Both the position numbers and the translations under genes were made by a program. From contig NW_008707225.1 of the NCBI RefSeq assembly GCF_000327385.1, forward strand, positions 2,404,908 through 2,468,907: 64,000 bases of DNA, written 5' to 3'. The stretch is from Lottia gigantea. Lineage: Eukaryota > Mollusca > Gastropoda > Lottiidae. Below the pieces are notes generated by a model, which saw only the letters and a program-made list of their open reading frames with translations, searched no databases and was not told the DNA's origin. This document shows, piece by piece, positions 11,199 through 26,100 of this stretch (position 1 is its first letter; every line of letters begins with the position of its first letter).

Positions 11199-14100
11199 GT
11201 AAGTTAGATTCATTTATATATTTCTTTCGGTTAAAAATGTCGTCTATCAATAACGAACCGGCGTGTGACCTGTTAGCTTAAATTCGCAGTTAATCGTCGC
11301 ACACTACAGAGACTCCAACCACAGATTAACTCAATATTTCTTTATAAGGCAAGATTATGCGATTCTTAGACCTACTTGGCAGTGGCGATGTAAAGGGTCT
11401 AGAAAACTGGTTTGTACCTACCAATGTACCAAAAACTCTCATACTTTTTGAATCCCAACCTCGACAGTTGTACCGCCAATAAATCAGTCTGTCTCCTATT
11501 TCTACCCATTGTCTCGGCCGGCTAGCGCCACCACTGCTCATTGGTCATGACTGTTTAAAAGAGAAAGGTTGTGCTTTTCAGCCATTCATATAACATTACA
11601 GTATCAATGGAAACATGAATATCATACACAACAAATACTGAAATAAGAGTAACATCCAAAAATTCTAATTGCGTCGCTTTTTTTAGTGAGAGCTATACGT
11701 CAAGTATAAAACATGGCCAAGGATTTTTATATTTAAAACCCGCATTCACGAGAATGATTTTAAGAGACAAGGGGTTTTATCTGTCTCTTAGACCAGGAAG
11801 TTAGACTTTAGATATTTCTAGAGATCGAAACATAGGCCATTCACAAGGACATATATAGGATACTGAACTTGCTAGTGCTACAAAACAGATTTCTGTCGTA
11901 AGTAACAATTACAAAATACTATCGATAACCAACATGTTCTCTCATTTGTGTTTAATTCTATACAAGACGAGTTTTTCAGAAAAGGGGTGTAACTGATGCA
12001 TACAAACGTGGTCTTTTCAGCCGGCGACCGGCTAGTTAGACTTTTTATTTGTCTTCAGGTTGGAAGGAAGTCAGTGTTAATGAGGTGGCAGATGTAGAAG
12101 GTGTCTCTAGGAAATTAAAAAAATATATATATGATTGTTCTGGGGGATTTTAATAACTAATGAAATGTTCTTGTATGCAGGGATAAATAATAAACTGGGG
12201 TAAAAATGTATAATACATGTAGTTTGAATGCCTACTTGGATAGACGGTCCAGTTCACTGATCTCCGACTGTATTGACAATGTTTGTAGATACGATTAAAT
12301 CCTCTTCGTCTATTCTACAGCATGTTTTGGGCGAATAGGAGAGTTGTGTTAGGAGCAATACGTTTTGTCTTACATTTTGTATTGGAAAATAGGATAGAGA
12401 TTTCGGGGACTAAGCCAGCCCAAATTTGTATCGACTCTTTTATTAAGGGGATAGAACACGGGCACATACTTCCGAATTTTTTCGAACCAACGGCACCTAA
12501 TCGATTTGCAGACAACATTCTAATCGCTACCGACTGAGCTACTCCACTGCCCCTCTTATTTATTAGGTTCTTGGCGAGCAAGTTTCAACAAAAATAGTAT
12601 GTCTAGCTCACTGGTCGCCGCTTGATGAGACTGAATGAGGGCGCTAGTTGTGCCCCTTATTTCATTATTATTATCATATTTTAAAAAAAAGGAAATGAAA
12701 TGGAATGGAGTTTTACGGCCTACTTTTCCCAACGGGCTAATGAACACTTGAGGCCTTAACGGTTAGATAAAACACTTCCCTCTGGCTTTATGTGACATCT
12801 AACTTTCTTTCATCGGAAAACGAACGGCAGACTTTAAGGCTATACTCTCACATTGCAGCGCATTTATAACCCGCCCTCGCCCCAAATAATAATTATCAAT
12901 ACATTGATGAAAATCCGTCTTGCATTCACAAGATCGAGTGATATGTACTTTAATGACAGCCCTTTATGAAATATTTGTAATAATCGAACTCATCCAAGAT
13001 CTCGCCTTGTTTAGTAAAAATCCATTACTCCTGTACTTTCATATAAATTCAAGTTAATAAGGTTTTGAAGGTAAACAATAATATATTGTGCATTTATCGA
13101 TATTCTTTATGTTTTAATAGAATTTTAAATTTAATTAAACTTTTGTGCTTCGTTTTCGCTTTTTTGCTCTCAATTTGAAGATTGGAGCTACCCTTTCATT
13201 TTTTACCCATAGTATCTGATAATGTGAATGAATCAAAATTAATGTGAACAGCGTGTGCGTAATAAAACAAGTTGTTGCCTTGCCAGATACGCGCACTTCC
13301 TTGATAAATTTTCAGTATATCAAAATCTAACTTGTCAAAAATGTCATTGATTTAAACAAACAAACAAAATTCAGACACAAACCTATCACTGCCCTAATGA
13401 AGGTTGAAGACAGTATCTTCAATTTTGTCGAAAATGAGTTATGGGTATCATTATGACCAGAAGATACCGTTCTGATACTTAATATATGAAGAATAAAAAG
13501 AGTTATTGGCTCTTAAATTCAACAGTATCTGCATTTTATGCAGAATTACAAAGGTAAAAAGCAGTAAATAGTAAGTTACTGCCATTTTCTTCCAAACAAG
13601 GTCTGATCTTATAGAGAGGTTTGAGATACTGCTGTACACGGTGGATATTAACAACTTGGATAGCTTATCTAGAGGGAAGCAAATTTTTAAATTATCCCTT
13701 AAAAACAATCTGTTTATAAAGATGCACAATACAATAACAAAATGATGTGGCAGAACCTGAAATGGACCAGAAGTGTCTGTTTGAATTATATCCTGAGGTA
13801 TCAAATTCCACCGTGCAAGAACACAAAAATGAGCCTTCAAGAAAAATTCAGAATTTGTAAGCATACATAGTGGCACCATCAACACCAACAAGAATATTTC
13901 TAGGATCTCCAGATCATCTTTTGGAAGAGGTGATAATAGATACTGGTAGATAGAGACTATGATTATGGTGTAGATGATAATGAAGAATTTCAAAATTCTA
14001 ATGCTGACCATGAAGATCCGGATTATGAACCTGACAAAGACGAAACGACAACAGATGACCGGATAGATGACAGAATAAAAAAAACTTAGTTCCAAAAACA

Positions 14101-17100
14101 CAATCAAATGATGTATGATGATTTTAAATCAATTGCAAAAATGCAGCTATGATAAATATATACAGTTTATTAGGTATGAAGATCAGTTTCACTAAATTGA
14201 AGTGAAGAACAATGTGAAGTGGGTCTCCAGCATGAGCTACATGTCAAACAACAATAAAGATGTTTTACCTGAAGACGTAACATTGTAACATTTTGAACCA
14301 GGACATACATTTATATCTGCCGACTCTATCCATCAACAAATGAATCGTCAACCAGGTGGCAAAGTATTAGATCATTTTGTAGATGCTGTATCAAGGTTTT
14401 CTAATGTAGAAGAATTACAGATGTCAAATATTAGTTTGTCCTATCCATTCTCTAGCCAAGATGAAGAAATCTGGAATTAAGTTTATCCAAATAATAATAA
14501 CTTGTCCTACAAATTGATCCATGATGATCCCGAGGTCATTGAATTGGATTTCACTAAAAAGGAGCAATGTTGGTGTTCCCTAAGAGACTGCGCCAGAAGA
14601 ACAGAGGAATACCGCTTGAGAAGAAAACTGATTTTGTTGAAAAGTTGTGCCCAATGATGCCCACAAATCGGCGTACATTTTGGACCAGTATTGACGTAGA
14701 TAAAAACTATGAGAATCTTATCAATGAATCTACCGAAAAATATGGACATAAATTACCATAAAGTCATTTTGTTTCAGCATTGTATTTGATAAAAAAAATG
14801 TTCTCTATGTTGTTTGTTTTCTGTATGATTTACAAGTATGCTAAATTATCTACTGAATACACGGCTTCTATATCCTCTCAACACAATTCTAAAATATATT
14901 TCATTCCTATCAATAACACTTTCTACAACTAAAAGTGCTAACATTTAACTTTCTTTCAGGAGTGATATATTATCTAAAATAGCTAAGAAGGATGCACTAA
15001 GCAAAGAAAAAGCATATTTATTATAATTGTCCAATTACTCACTTTGCCTATTGTACCAGTAACCCTCTTCAGAATGAATTTCGGCTTATCGTTTCTATTT
15101 AAACTGTTTAAATTGTGCAATATCACAAAATGTGACATACTGCCATTTGCCTTCGCATGGTAAGTAATGGCCAAAAGCACCGACAAGCATGGCAGTATCT
15201 GACATTACAACAGACATGATACCGATCAATATCAAAATAGAACATTTCAATTAGGGGTGTTTTCTGGTTGCATCTACTAAAGTTACAGTCCTAACATTAG
15301 TTTGAGAGTGGTAAAGATATCAAACTTCAACCTGGATTTTTTCCAAACGCCATTTTTGCATATACTGTCTTTCACCTTTTTAGGGCAGGTCACCTCTATC
15401 GCGTTCACGATTTAACATAATTGAAGTGTATCAATAAAATCAAATAGTGACGCCATCGTAATACGCCCACATTTGTATTGGCAGCTAAATTTGTCCTGGA
15501 GATTGACAAGAGTTATCAGTTAATGAATGTTTCTGAGAGTGAAATTTTTATATTTTATGGGTTTTGTTTACAGCTTTTTTATTCAAGTGGGATTAATGTT
15601 TGAATAACTTATACTAAATATTTTTCGATTCTTCTGATTTTCAATAGGGTTCATTCTTGGTTGATTACAAACACTCATACCAAGTTTGGAAAAATCCATC
15701 AAGAAACCAACTCTCTATCGTGTCCACAAACAATTCAAGAACGAGCAATAACTCAATAGTAAATATTTTTTGATACCAGCTCTCTATTATGTCCACAAAC
15801 AATTCAAGAACAAGGGCAATAACTCATAGTAAATATTTTTCGATTCGTCTGATTTTCAATTTATTTTCAAAGGATAATATAACAATTAAAACTTGATAAT
15901 GTTGATTTATTTGCTTCCATTCTCTCGAAAGAGCACACAGAGAGTAATCTTAATAGCTACATTTAACTCAGACAGATTTGTTCCGTCGATTGGAGTCGGC
16001 CATTTTGAACATCACATGATATCAACACCACGAGGGGCTAAGAAAATTGCCGTCGACGCGAGCGGGCCCATGAGCGAATTTTTTTGAGCGGTTTTAAATT
16101 CGTTGCGATCGGGCTAAAAATACGCTCATAAACTTTATACATCATACTGGTATAACGATTTCTTTTGTGTCTCCGCTGAGAGGTATATTTTTTTATGCTG
16201 CTTATTCTGAAGCATACGCAACAGCGCATCTGCCCCAGTTACCAGAATCAGACCACGAACATAGATGACCGCCATTAAAATACATGGCATATAACGCACT
16301 AATTTTCTAAACCCGAAGCACGCTACGATCCGACGAAAACAAAGCAAAACGCTTATCCAGTTTTTATCCCATAAAAAACACACAACACACAATGTTGTTT
16401 TGTGGTTTGACTGATGATTCTCAGTACGTGTGGAAAATTGGTTGCGTCAGAAAACTTTCTAAACATAACATACCGTTTAGTAAACTCCCTGTATCAAATT
16501 CAGGTTAATCTGTCTGATCTGATACTAATCAAGTACATGCATTAAAGTCAATAACTTATTTTATAAATATTTTCATGTATTAATTTATAAAAATCGTTTT
16601 TTATTATAAATTTTTGTTTCGAAAATAAAAACAAAACAACAACAAAAGGAAAACAATTTAATTTTAATCGGCTTATAGTTTGTAGTTTGTCTTAAATCTT
16701 CATGTTTTCAACCGTTCAATAACGGTATTTTTATTTTTCTAATCTTTTCATTCATCGTATATCTGTGAAAGTAAGGCCATCGTCAAGAAGGTCGAATAAA
16801 CAAAGGAATAACAGGAAATGAATACTTTCTGTCTCCAGCCTTCTTCAAACTTTACTTGTTCCACTGAGAACCTTAATGAAACATTATTGATATATTGAAA
16901 TTAATTTGTTCATCCATTTCAATATATGGTTGGTGGGTAGACGACAAGTGAACGTCCGCTATCAGCTAAAGCTGCTCTTGCAGATTTTCAGTTCATCAAT
17001 CTAAAAACTTTGTAAAGTTAGCAGCGATTTATTTTCTCAGCTTCACATTGGTCAGATGAATGTATTAGTTTTAGCTATCCATAGAATTTCATAACGTTTC

Positions 17101-20100
17101 ATTTTCTTTGCAAAATTGACAACAGTATAAGAATGCAGATTGTAATAATGACATTCCGTTATATTGGTGGTTTTTACAAATTAGGGGAAACAATAGTTTT
17201 TTTTTTGGTTTTTGGATATGTTTTCCGTTGATGGCCTGCAATCAGATTTTCATTTAAAGTAAAAAATGTAATAGATAATTGAAGACAACTGTTTTTATTA
17301 AAAGTCAGTATTGTGGGTTGGTTGGTAGATGTAAAGTTTACGCCCACTTCCAACTAAATGATAAGGCAGACTAGGTAGTTGGTAGTAGGGTCAGTTTTGG
17401 TTTTGTAGGGAAATCTTCAATCCGGTTGGGTCGCCCGACATGTCGCTGAAACTCGTATCTCTTCAAAAACTCTTCATAATCATTATAAAATTTGCTTTGG
17501 TTTGATTATCTGGTATCGATCTGAAAGTGAAAGAACTAAACAGAAAGGAATGAGAAAGTAGAAAGAAAATACGAAATAATGCTTTCAATAAAACTGAAAG
17601 AAAAAAAATGAAATATATATGATTAATTAGGGTCGATGCTGTTGTCTTTGTTAGACTTTGGCATGATAATAGTCTATTTTCAAAAGATATCATGATTAGT
17701 ATTTTTTGAAAAAGAAAAAAGCATAAAAATTTAATGATTTGACTGAAATAGATGAAAATCTTTTTCATTAGTTATCTGTCTATCTGAACTAAGAATTAAA
17801 GTTAATTAGTTAATTTTAATTGTAAAGTTACTAGAAGTAAGAACTGTTATCTGTTCACGACAGATTTGGAGATTAATCGGTAGATGATTTCAATTATCTT
17901 GTACTGGTGGTCCGTTGATGGAGCCAAGACATCCTGTGGGTTGTTTACCAGGAAACCTAACGAGGAGATGAGACATGGCAAACCAAGATAGCTTGCCAGG
18001 CGAGGGTTTACCCATGGGTGATAACCAACACTCATGCCAAGTTTCGTTAAAATCCGTAAAGAATTGTTTCTTCTAGAGTGTTTACGAACTAAAAATTGAA
18101 CTCGTTTTCAAGAACAAGGGCAATTACTCATACTAATAATTTTCCGATCTTTCTGATTTTAAATATGGTTTATCCTTGGGTGATTACAAACAACCATACC
18201 AGTCAAAATCTGTCAAGAATTGTGCCGTGTAGAGTGTTTATTGTGGACGGGCGGACATGGGTGACGGCAATATACACCCCCATTTCATGTGGGCGTATAA
18301 AATTAATTGCGTTGAACTGATGGTCTCGTAAGACTTTGTCAGTGCGTTGTCTGGTTCAGTTTGCAAATGGTTTCGTTTGGTATCCTCGACTCAATCATAT
18401 ATCTATCGGTGGTGAGGTTAGATGGTTGATCATTCCCTGGGAGGCAGACCTATGACTGAATCCTCCATTATTCGATCTCGTTGTGTTAGTTGTTGGTCTG
18501 GTAATTGCAGATCATATTTTGGATACCATCTGGAACTATTCACAGAACTGATCATACCGTTTGTAAACGAGTGACGAATTAACACGCAAGATATTATTAT
18601 ATTTCAGTTGATGGAACGTGGGGAAATTGGACACCTTTTTCAACCTGTTCAGTAAGCTGTGGTGGTGGTCAGAAATCTAGGCTCAGATTGTGTGATAGTC
18701 CACCACCAGTTTATAATGGGCAATCATGTAGTGGTCATGCTGCAGAGAGTATTCCATGTAATACACAATCATGTCAAGGTGAGATATTTTGGGTTGTCAG
18801 GTAGTATATAAATTAAAAGGGAAATGACACATACCAATTTAAGTTTTCCCCGTGACCGAAATAAAAAAAAGAGACTTCTTTTTAAATTTTGTATGCCAGT
18901 ACCGTGATGCAATCTCGATGTGGGGGCTATAGCCACAGCTTTTATATACAACTGTGACGACAGGCGAATTATAAAATTCAAATCATTTTATATTTTTGAA
19001 CACTTTTCCGAACTTCATTTTATACTGAACAGATAAAGAAATGTCATAAACTGGTCTTTTTAAATTCTAAATATCATATGTAAAAAGAAAAATAACAATT
19101 TTGATCGTGGACGACTTTGTCCAAATAATCTAAAAATGCGACACCCTCTTTATCTGTTCAGTATATTACATTTAATCTTATAGATACACCTATGTTGGAT
19201 TTTCACACTTGCATATACAGCTACGTGGAGATACAACAATTATCTTTAATTCAAATCAAATTCAACTTTTTGTCTTACTGAAGATGAATGATTTATTGTG
19301 ATTATTGAAACACACTGGACCTTAGACATAATCTGAATTGAACAGCGAAATCCCACTTTAAAGCGGATATTGGCAATAAAAAACGAGTTAATCAGATCTG
19401 AGCTGATTATAAAAAACGTTAGGTAAAGACGAGACCTGATAATAACAAAAGATGGTCGATAAGTCATTAAAAATCAATATACATTTACATCGATTAGATT
19501 CGGAAGAGATCAATGAACTACAATATTTTTTTCACATTTTAGTTCATTTTTTTTAAAGATAGCTTGCCAGGCAAGGTAATATACGCCCTCTGGCAGCTTT
19601 GATTTTGAATGTTAGCGCGGGACTGAATAATAAAACCAATTTTTGTCAAAATCCAACAAGAATCGTGCCTTTGAATGTTTAAGAGCTAAATTTGAAAGCG
19701 TTTTCAAAAACAAGGACAATAACTCATACTCAATATTATTCAGTATTGCCTAAGCATGAGTGTTTGTTATCACCCAAGGTTAAACCCTATTGAAAATCAA
19801 GAATTGTCCCTTCTAGAGTGTTTACAAGCTATAAATTAAATGCATTTTCTAGAACAAGGGCAATAACTCACACTATGTATTTTTCGATTCTTCTGATTTT
19901 CAATACGGTTCATCCTTGGGTGATTACCAACACGCACACAAAATCCCTCAGTAATGGAGCCTTCTAGAGTGTTTACGAGCTTAAAATTGAACGCGTTTCA
20001 AGAACAAGGGCAATAACTCTAACTTAATATTTTTCGATTTTTCTGATTTTCAATAGGTTTTATCCTTGGTTGATACCAAACACTCAAGCTAAGTTTCGTC

Positions 20101-23100
20101 AAAAGCCGTCAAGAATTGTCCCTTCTAGAGTGTTGACATGCTAAAAATTGAACGCATTTTCAAGTACAAGGGCAATAACCCCCCCCCCCCCCCCCCCATT
20201 TCATGTGTGCGTATAAAACGTTGTATATCTTATTCAAGCCATGTTATATAGCAAGACAACAAATTAAAAAACAGATTTTCAAACCTTATAAAGTTTAAAA
20301 AGAGACTTTGGAACCTAAATTACATTTAATTAAAACGTTGAATCAGGATGTTATTCAAATTTATTTCACACACATTCAGGTTCCTTTTTTCCTTGTTTTT
20401 AAAACACTTTTAGAATTTGTAACGTGTTGTACTTAAATACAGCCTTACTTTACAACAGTTAGATTCGAGTGACTGAGTTTAAGATAATATAAAGATTATT
20501 GAACTTAGTAGAGGGTTTTAATACTGCTCTAATGGAACATCTAATTGCGCTTTAAAGCTAATCTACATCATTCACGGATTGTTTTGCAATACTTTAGACG
20601 TTCGATTAACTGTTTCTAAAAAGGATTGAAAAGTGACTACAATTATTCAATAAATATATTTGAGAAAGCCAATAAGTACTTCAATTTATAATAACAAGTA
20701 AATGTCGCACGTTCATCAGATTCATATAGATAGATAGATCGACGATATTATGACCAGAAAAGTCTATAAGATTACTTAGCATAGATTCCGAGTCTTTGCA
20801 GATTTCAAACCACTTTGGATATACAGGAGGAAACTGCAAAAGAATTACGCTCAGAAGCTTATTCATTGTGTCATTTCTATTCTTCTCAACACATGTGTTG
20901 CATGTAATCTATGGCTCTGTTAGTGTTTTCTGACTATATTTTATGATTTATGCCAAAATCAGAACATTTTCATATCTAACTAAGTTTCTTCGTTTGTAGT
21001 TCAATCTAGAGGATAACTAACAACCGGGGCGATAGAAAATTTATACATAAAAATTCTTGCATTCCCACGTGATTAGTTCAAGACCTTATGATTGATTTTC
21101 TTTCTTTTTTTTTTATACCTATGGATATTTCATATTAAGCAATTTATTGTTCAAAATGATATTATCAGATGCAACTCCATCAATTTTTATTAATATTCCT
21201 GCATATTTAGCGATAGAGTAGGAATTAAAGGATCAGTCTTGATTATACAGTTATCAAGAAAAACAACCAATGTAAAAGATGTACGCATCTTACTTGGTTC
21301 TGCGTCTTAAATATGACCAAAATAAACATAGACTTAGTGGGAAATTTTACGATAAGCACGATCAATTTTCCATTTATGAGCCAGCTATATCTCTCAATTG
21401 CTTCGATACTCCAGAGAATTTTCTTTCTACGCTGATTTCTTGGCTCATGGCATTAAATATCTCAGCTACTACATATAGGGTTTTTACCACATCGACTCAA
21501 AACTTGACCTAATCGAAAAAAAAAAAAAAAATATCTGTCTATTCTGTTTTTAAAGTTGACACCATATGATTCTATAATTGTTATACGCCCACACGAAATT
21601 GTCGTCACCCATATCCGTCCGTCAGTCGGTCCATGCGGCCACAATTGCTCGTAAACACTCTACAAGGCACAATTCTTGTCTGATATCGACGAAACTTAGT
21701 ATGGATATTTGTAATTACCCAAGGATGAACCCTATTGAAAATCAGATAAATTGAAAAATATTTAGTATGAGGTATTGTCCTTGTTCTTAAAACGCTCGTA
21801 AACACTCTAGAAGGCGCAATTCTTGACGGATTTTGATTAAACTTGTTTTCAGTATTTACTATCACCCAAGGATGAATCTTATTTAAAATCAGAAAGAAAG
21901 ATAAAAAACTAATGAGTTATTGCTCTTGTCCTTGAAAACGCGTTCAATCTTAGCTTGTAAACATTCTAGAAGGCACAATTCTTGACGGATTTTGGTGTGG
22001 GTGTTTGGAATCACCGAAGGATAAACTCTATCGAAAATCAGGAAAATTGAAAAATATCTAGTATGAATATTGCCCGTTCAATTTTTAGCTCGTAAACACT
22101 TCAGAAGGTCCAATTATAATAATTAGTATGAGTTATTGCCCTTGTTCTTGAAAACACGTTCAATTTTTAGCCCGTAAACAATCTAGAAGGCGCAATTCTT
22201 GACAGATTTTGATGAAACTTGGTGTGAGTGTTTGTTATCACCCAAGTATGAACCCTATTGAAAATCAGAAAAATTTAGCCTGTAAACTCTCTAGAAGGCC
22301 CAATTCTTAACAGATTTTGATGAAACTTGGTACTATTCAGTATCGGCTTAAAAAGTTCAAAAGAAGTGTATATCCGAAAGTTGAATATTTCATTCTGGTA
22401 ATTGTTATTGTACACCCAAATATTTTTTTTAAATCAAAGCTGGCAGTGTGCGTATATTACATTGCCTGGCAATTATCTTACATAACACTAGGTTTTTGTA
22501 TTTAGTAGCATTGACAGGTGTGGTTTCAGGCAGAGCATGCTTAATCTTCTGATCACTTGATGCCACATTAAATGCTTCCTCATGGATTCTGGTGTTTGAA
22601 ACACCATCATAATATAACAATTATTGTGATCAGTTCCCTCACCTTGATTATTGAAATTGGAGAAATGTATTTTCATCAGTTACGTCCCTTGGCTTTGGAA
22701 ATTCGTTGTCAAGTCGCTATTTCTTTTGTTTGCGCGCTCCCAATTCTAGTTTGTTGTGTATATGGCGAATCTAGACATCTGATACCCTTTTCACTGTGGA
22801 ATATTTACTTACTTATGGTTGATATACCTCCTGCTACCAATGTTTTGCTAGATTGTCATTTTAGATTTTGGGTTGCATTTTGCTGTCCCGTTAGTAGTCC
22901 CACTTGGTTTGTTAAAGGAATAGGGTTAGGAATAGAATACATTCGTCCTATGACCAATATTTGTGTTTAATAGCGACCATTGGTTAAATAAGTATGCTTC
23001 CCACACTTTATTAATTTTCAAAAAGCGACAAAAAACTATATTCAGAATTAGGAAAAATGAGTGAGCAGGCGATGAATCAGTTCCCAAAAAAATTGTCTTG

Positions 23101-26100
23101 ATAATCAAAAGGAAAAAGGAAAACCCCTTAATGCGCAAGCGCAAAATGGCAATCATCTTCAGGTGTATACAAACAAACTTTGCCAATGAATTATATATTC
23201 GTTGAAAATGTCTGACAATTTCGAGGTCAAATAAAGAGAAGAGACTCAAGGACCCCATATGAGAGTTACTTCCCCGGCATGTAGTGGTTTCCCCCCGTTA
23301 CAAGGTCCTCCCTAGTGGTTTCCCCCACTGGTCTCCAAATCTTTTAAATCCTAGTGGTTTCCACTTCCATTTTAAGTGGTTTTCAGTGTGCGTATGTTGC
23401 ATGTTACCTTGTCTGTCAAATTATCGCGTTTCCCTCTACCACAAGGAACTTTTGGTCATTGGGATATTACCGCTTCATTGTCAGTATAGATTCTATATAT
23501 AATTCTTGCAATAACCGACATCTACAGTGTTTGACGGAAGAACCTTGGAAACAAGCATCTTTTTAAAAAGTTCTGTTTGCCATCGATAAATTGTAAGGTC
23601 TTATAAATCTATGTATTGATAGGTTGTTTTTTATGTGTATTTTTTAATGGAAGTTCGATTGATTAGTTCGTGGTCTGCAAGTCTCACAAACTATTGATGA
23701 TATCTTCACCTACTTTTTTCAAATAGCTTATTTGGTTTTACTTGCATTGTGATAGACATGGAATCCCTATCTCAGTACTGTAATATGGATTTATCCAAAA
23801 AATACATCTGAAGAGATTTAACCCTGTATTACTTTTAAGTATTTAACCAAATAATATGATTGTCTACTCTTCGATGGGAGCCGCGGTGGCTCAGTGAGTT
23901 AGACGCTTGCTCGCTAACCTGAAGGGCCGGGGTTCAATCCCGGCATAGGTCGAGATAATACCTTCGGATTTTTCAACCCGGTTTCCCCCTATCAGTGATG
24001 CAGGTACGAGGGGCTGACATGGAAAAAGCGTCTAGTCGTTCGGATGGGACAATAAACCGAGGCCCCGTGTGCTACAGGCTGTGCACGTTAAAGATCCCTC
24101 GACAGTTGGAAATCGAAAAACCGCTGTCCTGGCAAAATTTCCCTCATTGCACCCTGCATTAGCCCACATGGTGCAGAAAAGTAGGACGTAAAACTCCATT
24201 CATTTCATTTCATTTCATGTCTACTCTTCGACGGAGATATCAAGAGAACAAATCTGGCCTCTTTGGTATTATTTTTCGGTCCAAGCACATTGTGGATGGT
24301 GTGTTGTACATACATAATAAAGGTTTAAAAATTGATAGTGTTTCATAGAGTTATTTCCCTTTTCGAGATATCCACAAATAAGATAACACTGTATCTCCTT
24401 TACAGAATATTGGTTGTTGTCCCTTCTCAGATATTTATTTTCTTTTATTATATTATATATTTAATTACATGTGATATATTTCAGTGGATGGTGCTTGGGG
24501 AAGTTGGTCAGATTATTCAGCTTGTTCTTTAACGTGTGGTGGAGGATCTCAAACAAGAACTAGACAATGTAATAATCCACCAGTTTCAAATGGTGGAGTG
24601 GACTGTCCAAACATTAATACAGACCATACAGAGACAATACAATGTAATTCAGCACCATGTTCTGGTACGTATGATATTCTTTCTTTGTCGGAGTTATGAA
24701 GACACACATATCCATTCAAATTATCATAAGCACCTCTTTTATAAATTGCTTTGTAGGATTCAAATCAGTTTTCTGATTTGAAAATGTGCCAGCAATTTTT
24801 AGTGTGATTACTGGAGTCTTCAGGCCTACCCCATATACATTCTTTTTAAATTTATACACTTTGTAGTTGATGGTGGATGGGGAAATTGGGGATCATATGC
24901 CACTTGTTCAGTAACTTGTGGTGGAGGTTCCAAAACACGGCAACGCAGCTGTGATAATCCAACTCCATCAAATGGAGGAGCTATCTGTCAGGGCAGTCCA
25001 GCAAGTTCTTCTGAAACTACACCATGTGGGAGTACACCTTGTCCAGGTCGGTATTTTTCTATGATTGTGTTAGATGGTGATGAGAACATTGTTTGTTTGA
25101 TATCGAATACTTATGGGGTTTTACTAAATTGAGGTCGGGCGATTTTCCATCGAAAAAATAAACTCTTAGAACTCTCGAAGTGAGAGTAACATTATATCTA
25201 AATGACCTGTTCTATAAAGATTAATCCTAGATCAATATGTATATATCTCTGTACGTATATATCTGTCAACATTTTTTGTTAGCTTGATAAAAACTTCAGT
25301 TTTCGTCTGATTTGGGCAAAAATCGCATTAAATAAACAGATGTGGAGATCTAGACTAAGACCAAATGTCGAATTTGACGACGTTCCGATGAACGCTTATT
25401 TAGTTATCGTCCATGGACGATAGTATCTCCTTGTTGCCACAATAGATATAAGAATGAAACTTGGCATCTATATCTATATCTATATCTTTGACCAGACCGA
25501 ATTTGACAAGGTTTCTATGAAACGTTTTGGTGTTATTGCTAATGATACAATGGCAGCTCTTCAAAAAGAATTTTCATCATATTTGGATGAAACTTTGTTA
25601 ACATATGTTGAGTAAGATCTGAACCTTCACTAAACTATCACTCTTGTAACATCTTGAACGGTAGGAAAAAAGGCTGTACACACGTTGCAAAGACGTTGCA
25701 AAAATGTTAGAACCAAATATGGCCGCATAACTCGTCGTTAAAATGATATGAATGGAGTTTTATGTCCTACTTTTCTGCACCATGTGGTCTTATAAAGACG
25801 GAAACTGGTCGTTAGAGGTTGACTGATTTTAAGGTTATTTTACGGACTTTTTACTAGTTTTCCTCGCGTTTGATCGTGATTGGTACATTTTTGTAAGATC
25901 GCAAATGGTCGCTGTCCCGTGTGACAACAGGACAAACCAATAGGTCGCCGAATAGAAAGATCAGAAAATCTATGTAATATAATGATATGAATTACTACAG
26001 ACATACGGTAAGAAATAGAGACAAATACTTCATAAAGACAATTAGATAATAACAAATTGTAGTCTAAACAATATCACAGCTAACAGTGAGATAAAAAGGG

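Noticed and set aside
12481-12556. A functional tRNA gene on the minus strand
   Set aside because: The boxes are present, but the sequence around the B box and the 3' side does not form tRNA arms. It is treated as a SINE head.
13451-14107. Minus-strand frame of 218 aa
   Set aside because: Hydrophobic, low-complexity translation without a domain. It is partly antisense to the acidic part of a transposon-associated relic on the plus strand.
22572-22970. Plus-strand frame of 132 aa
   Set aside because: No domain, no splice context and no codon pattern. It lies in a repeat-like part of gene A intron 2.
23885-23950. A functional tRNA gene
   Set aside because: The A and B boxes belong to the head of a SINE that continues for 344 bp with target duplications. 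The acceptor stem does not close.
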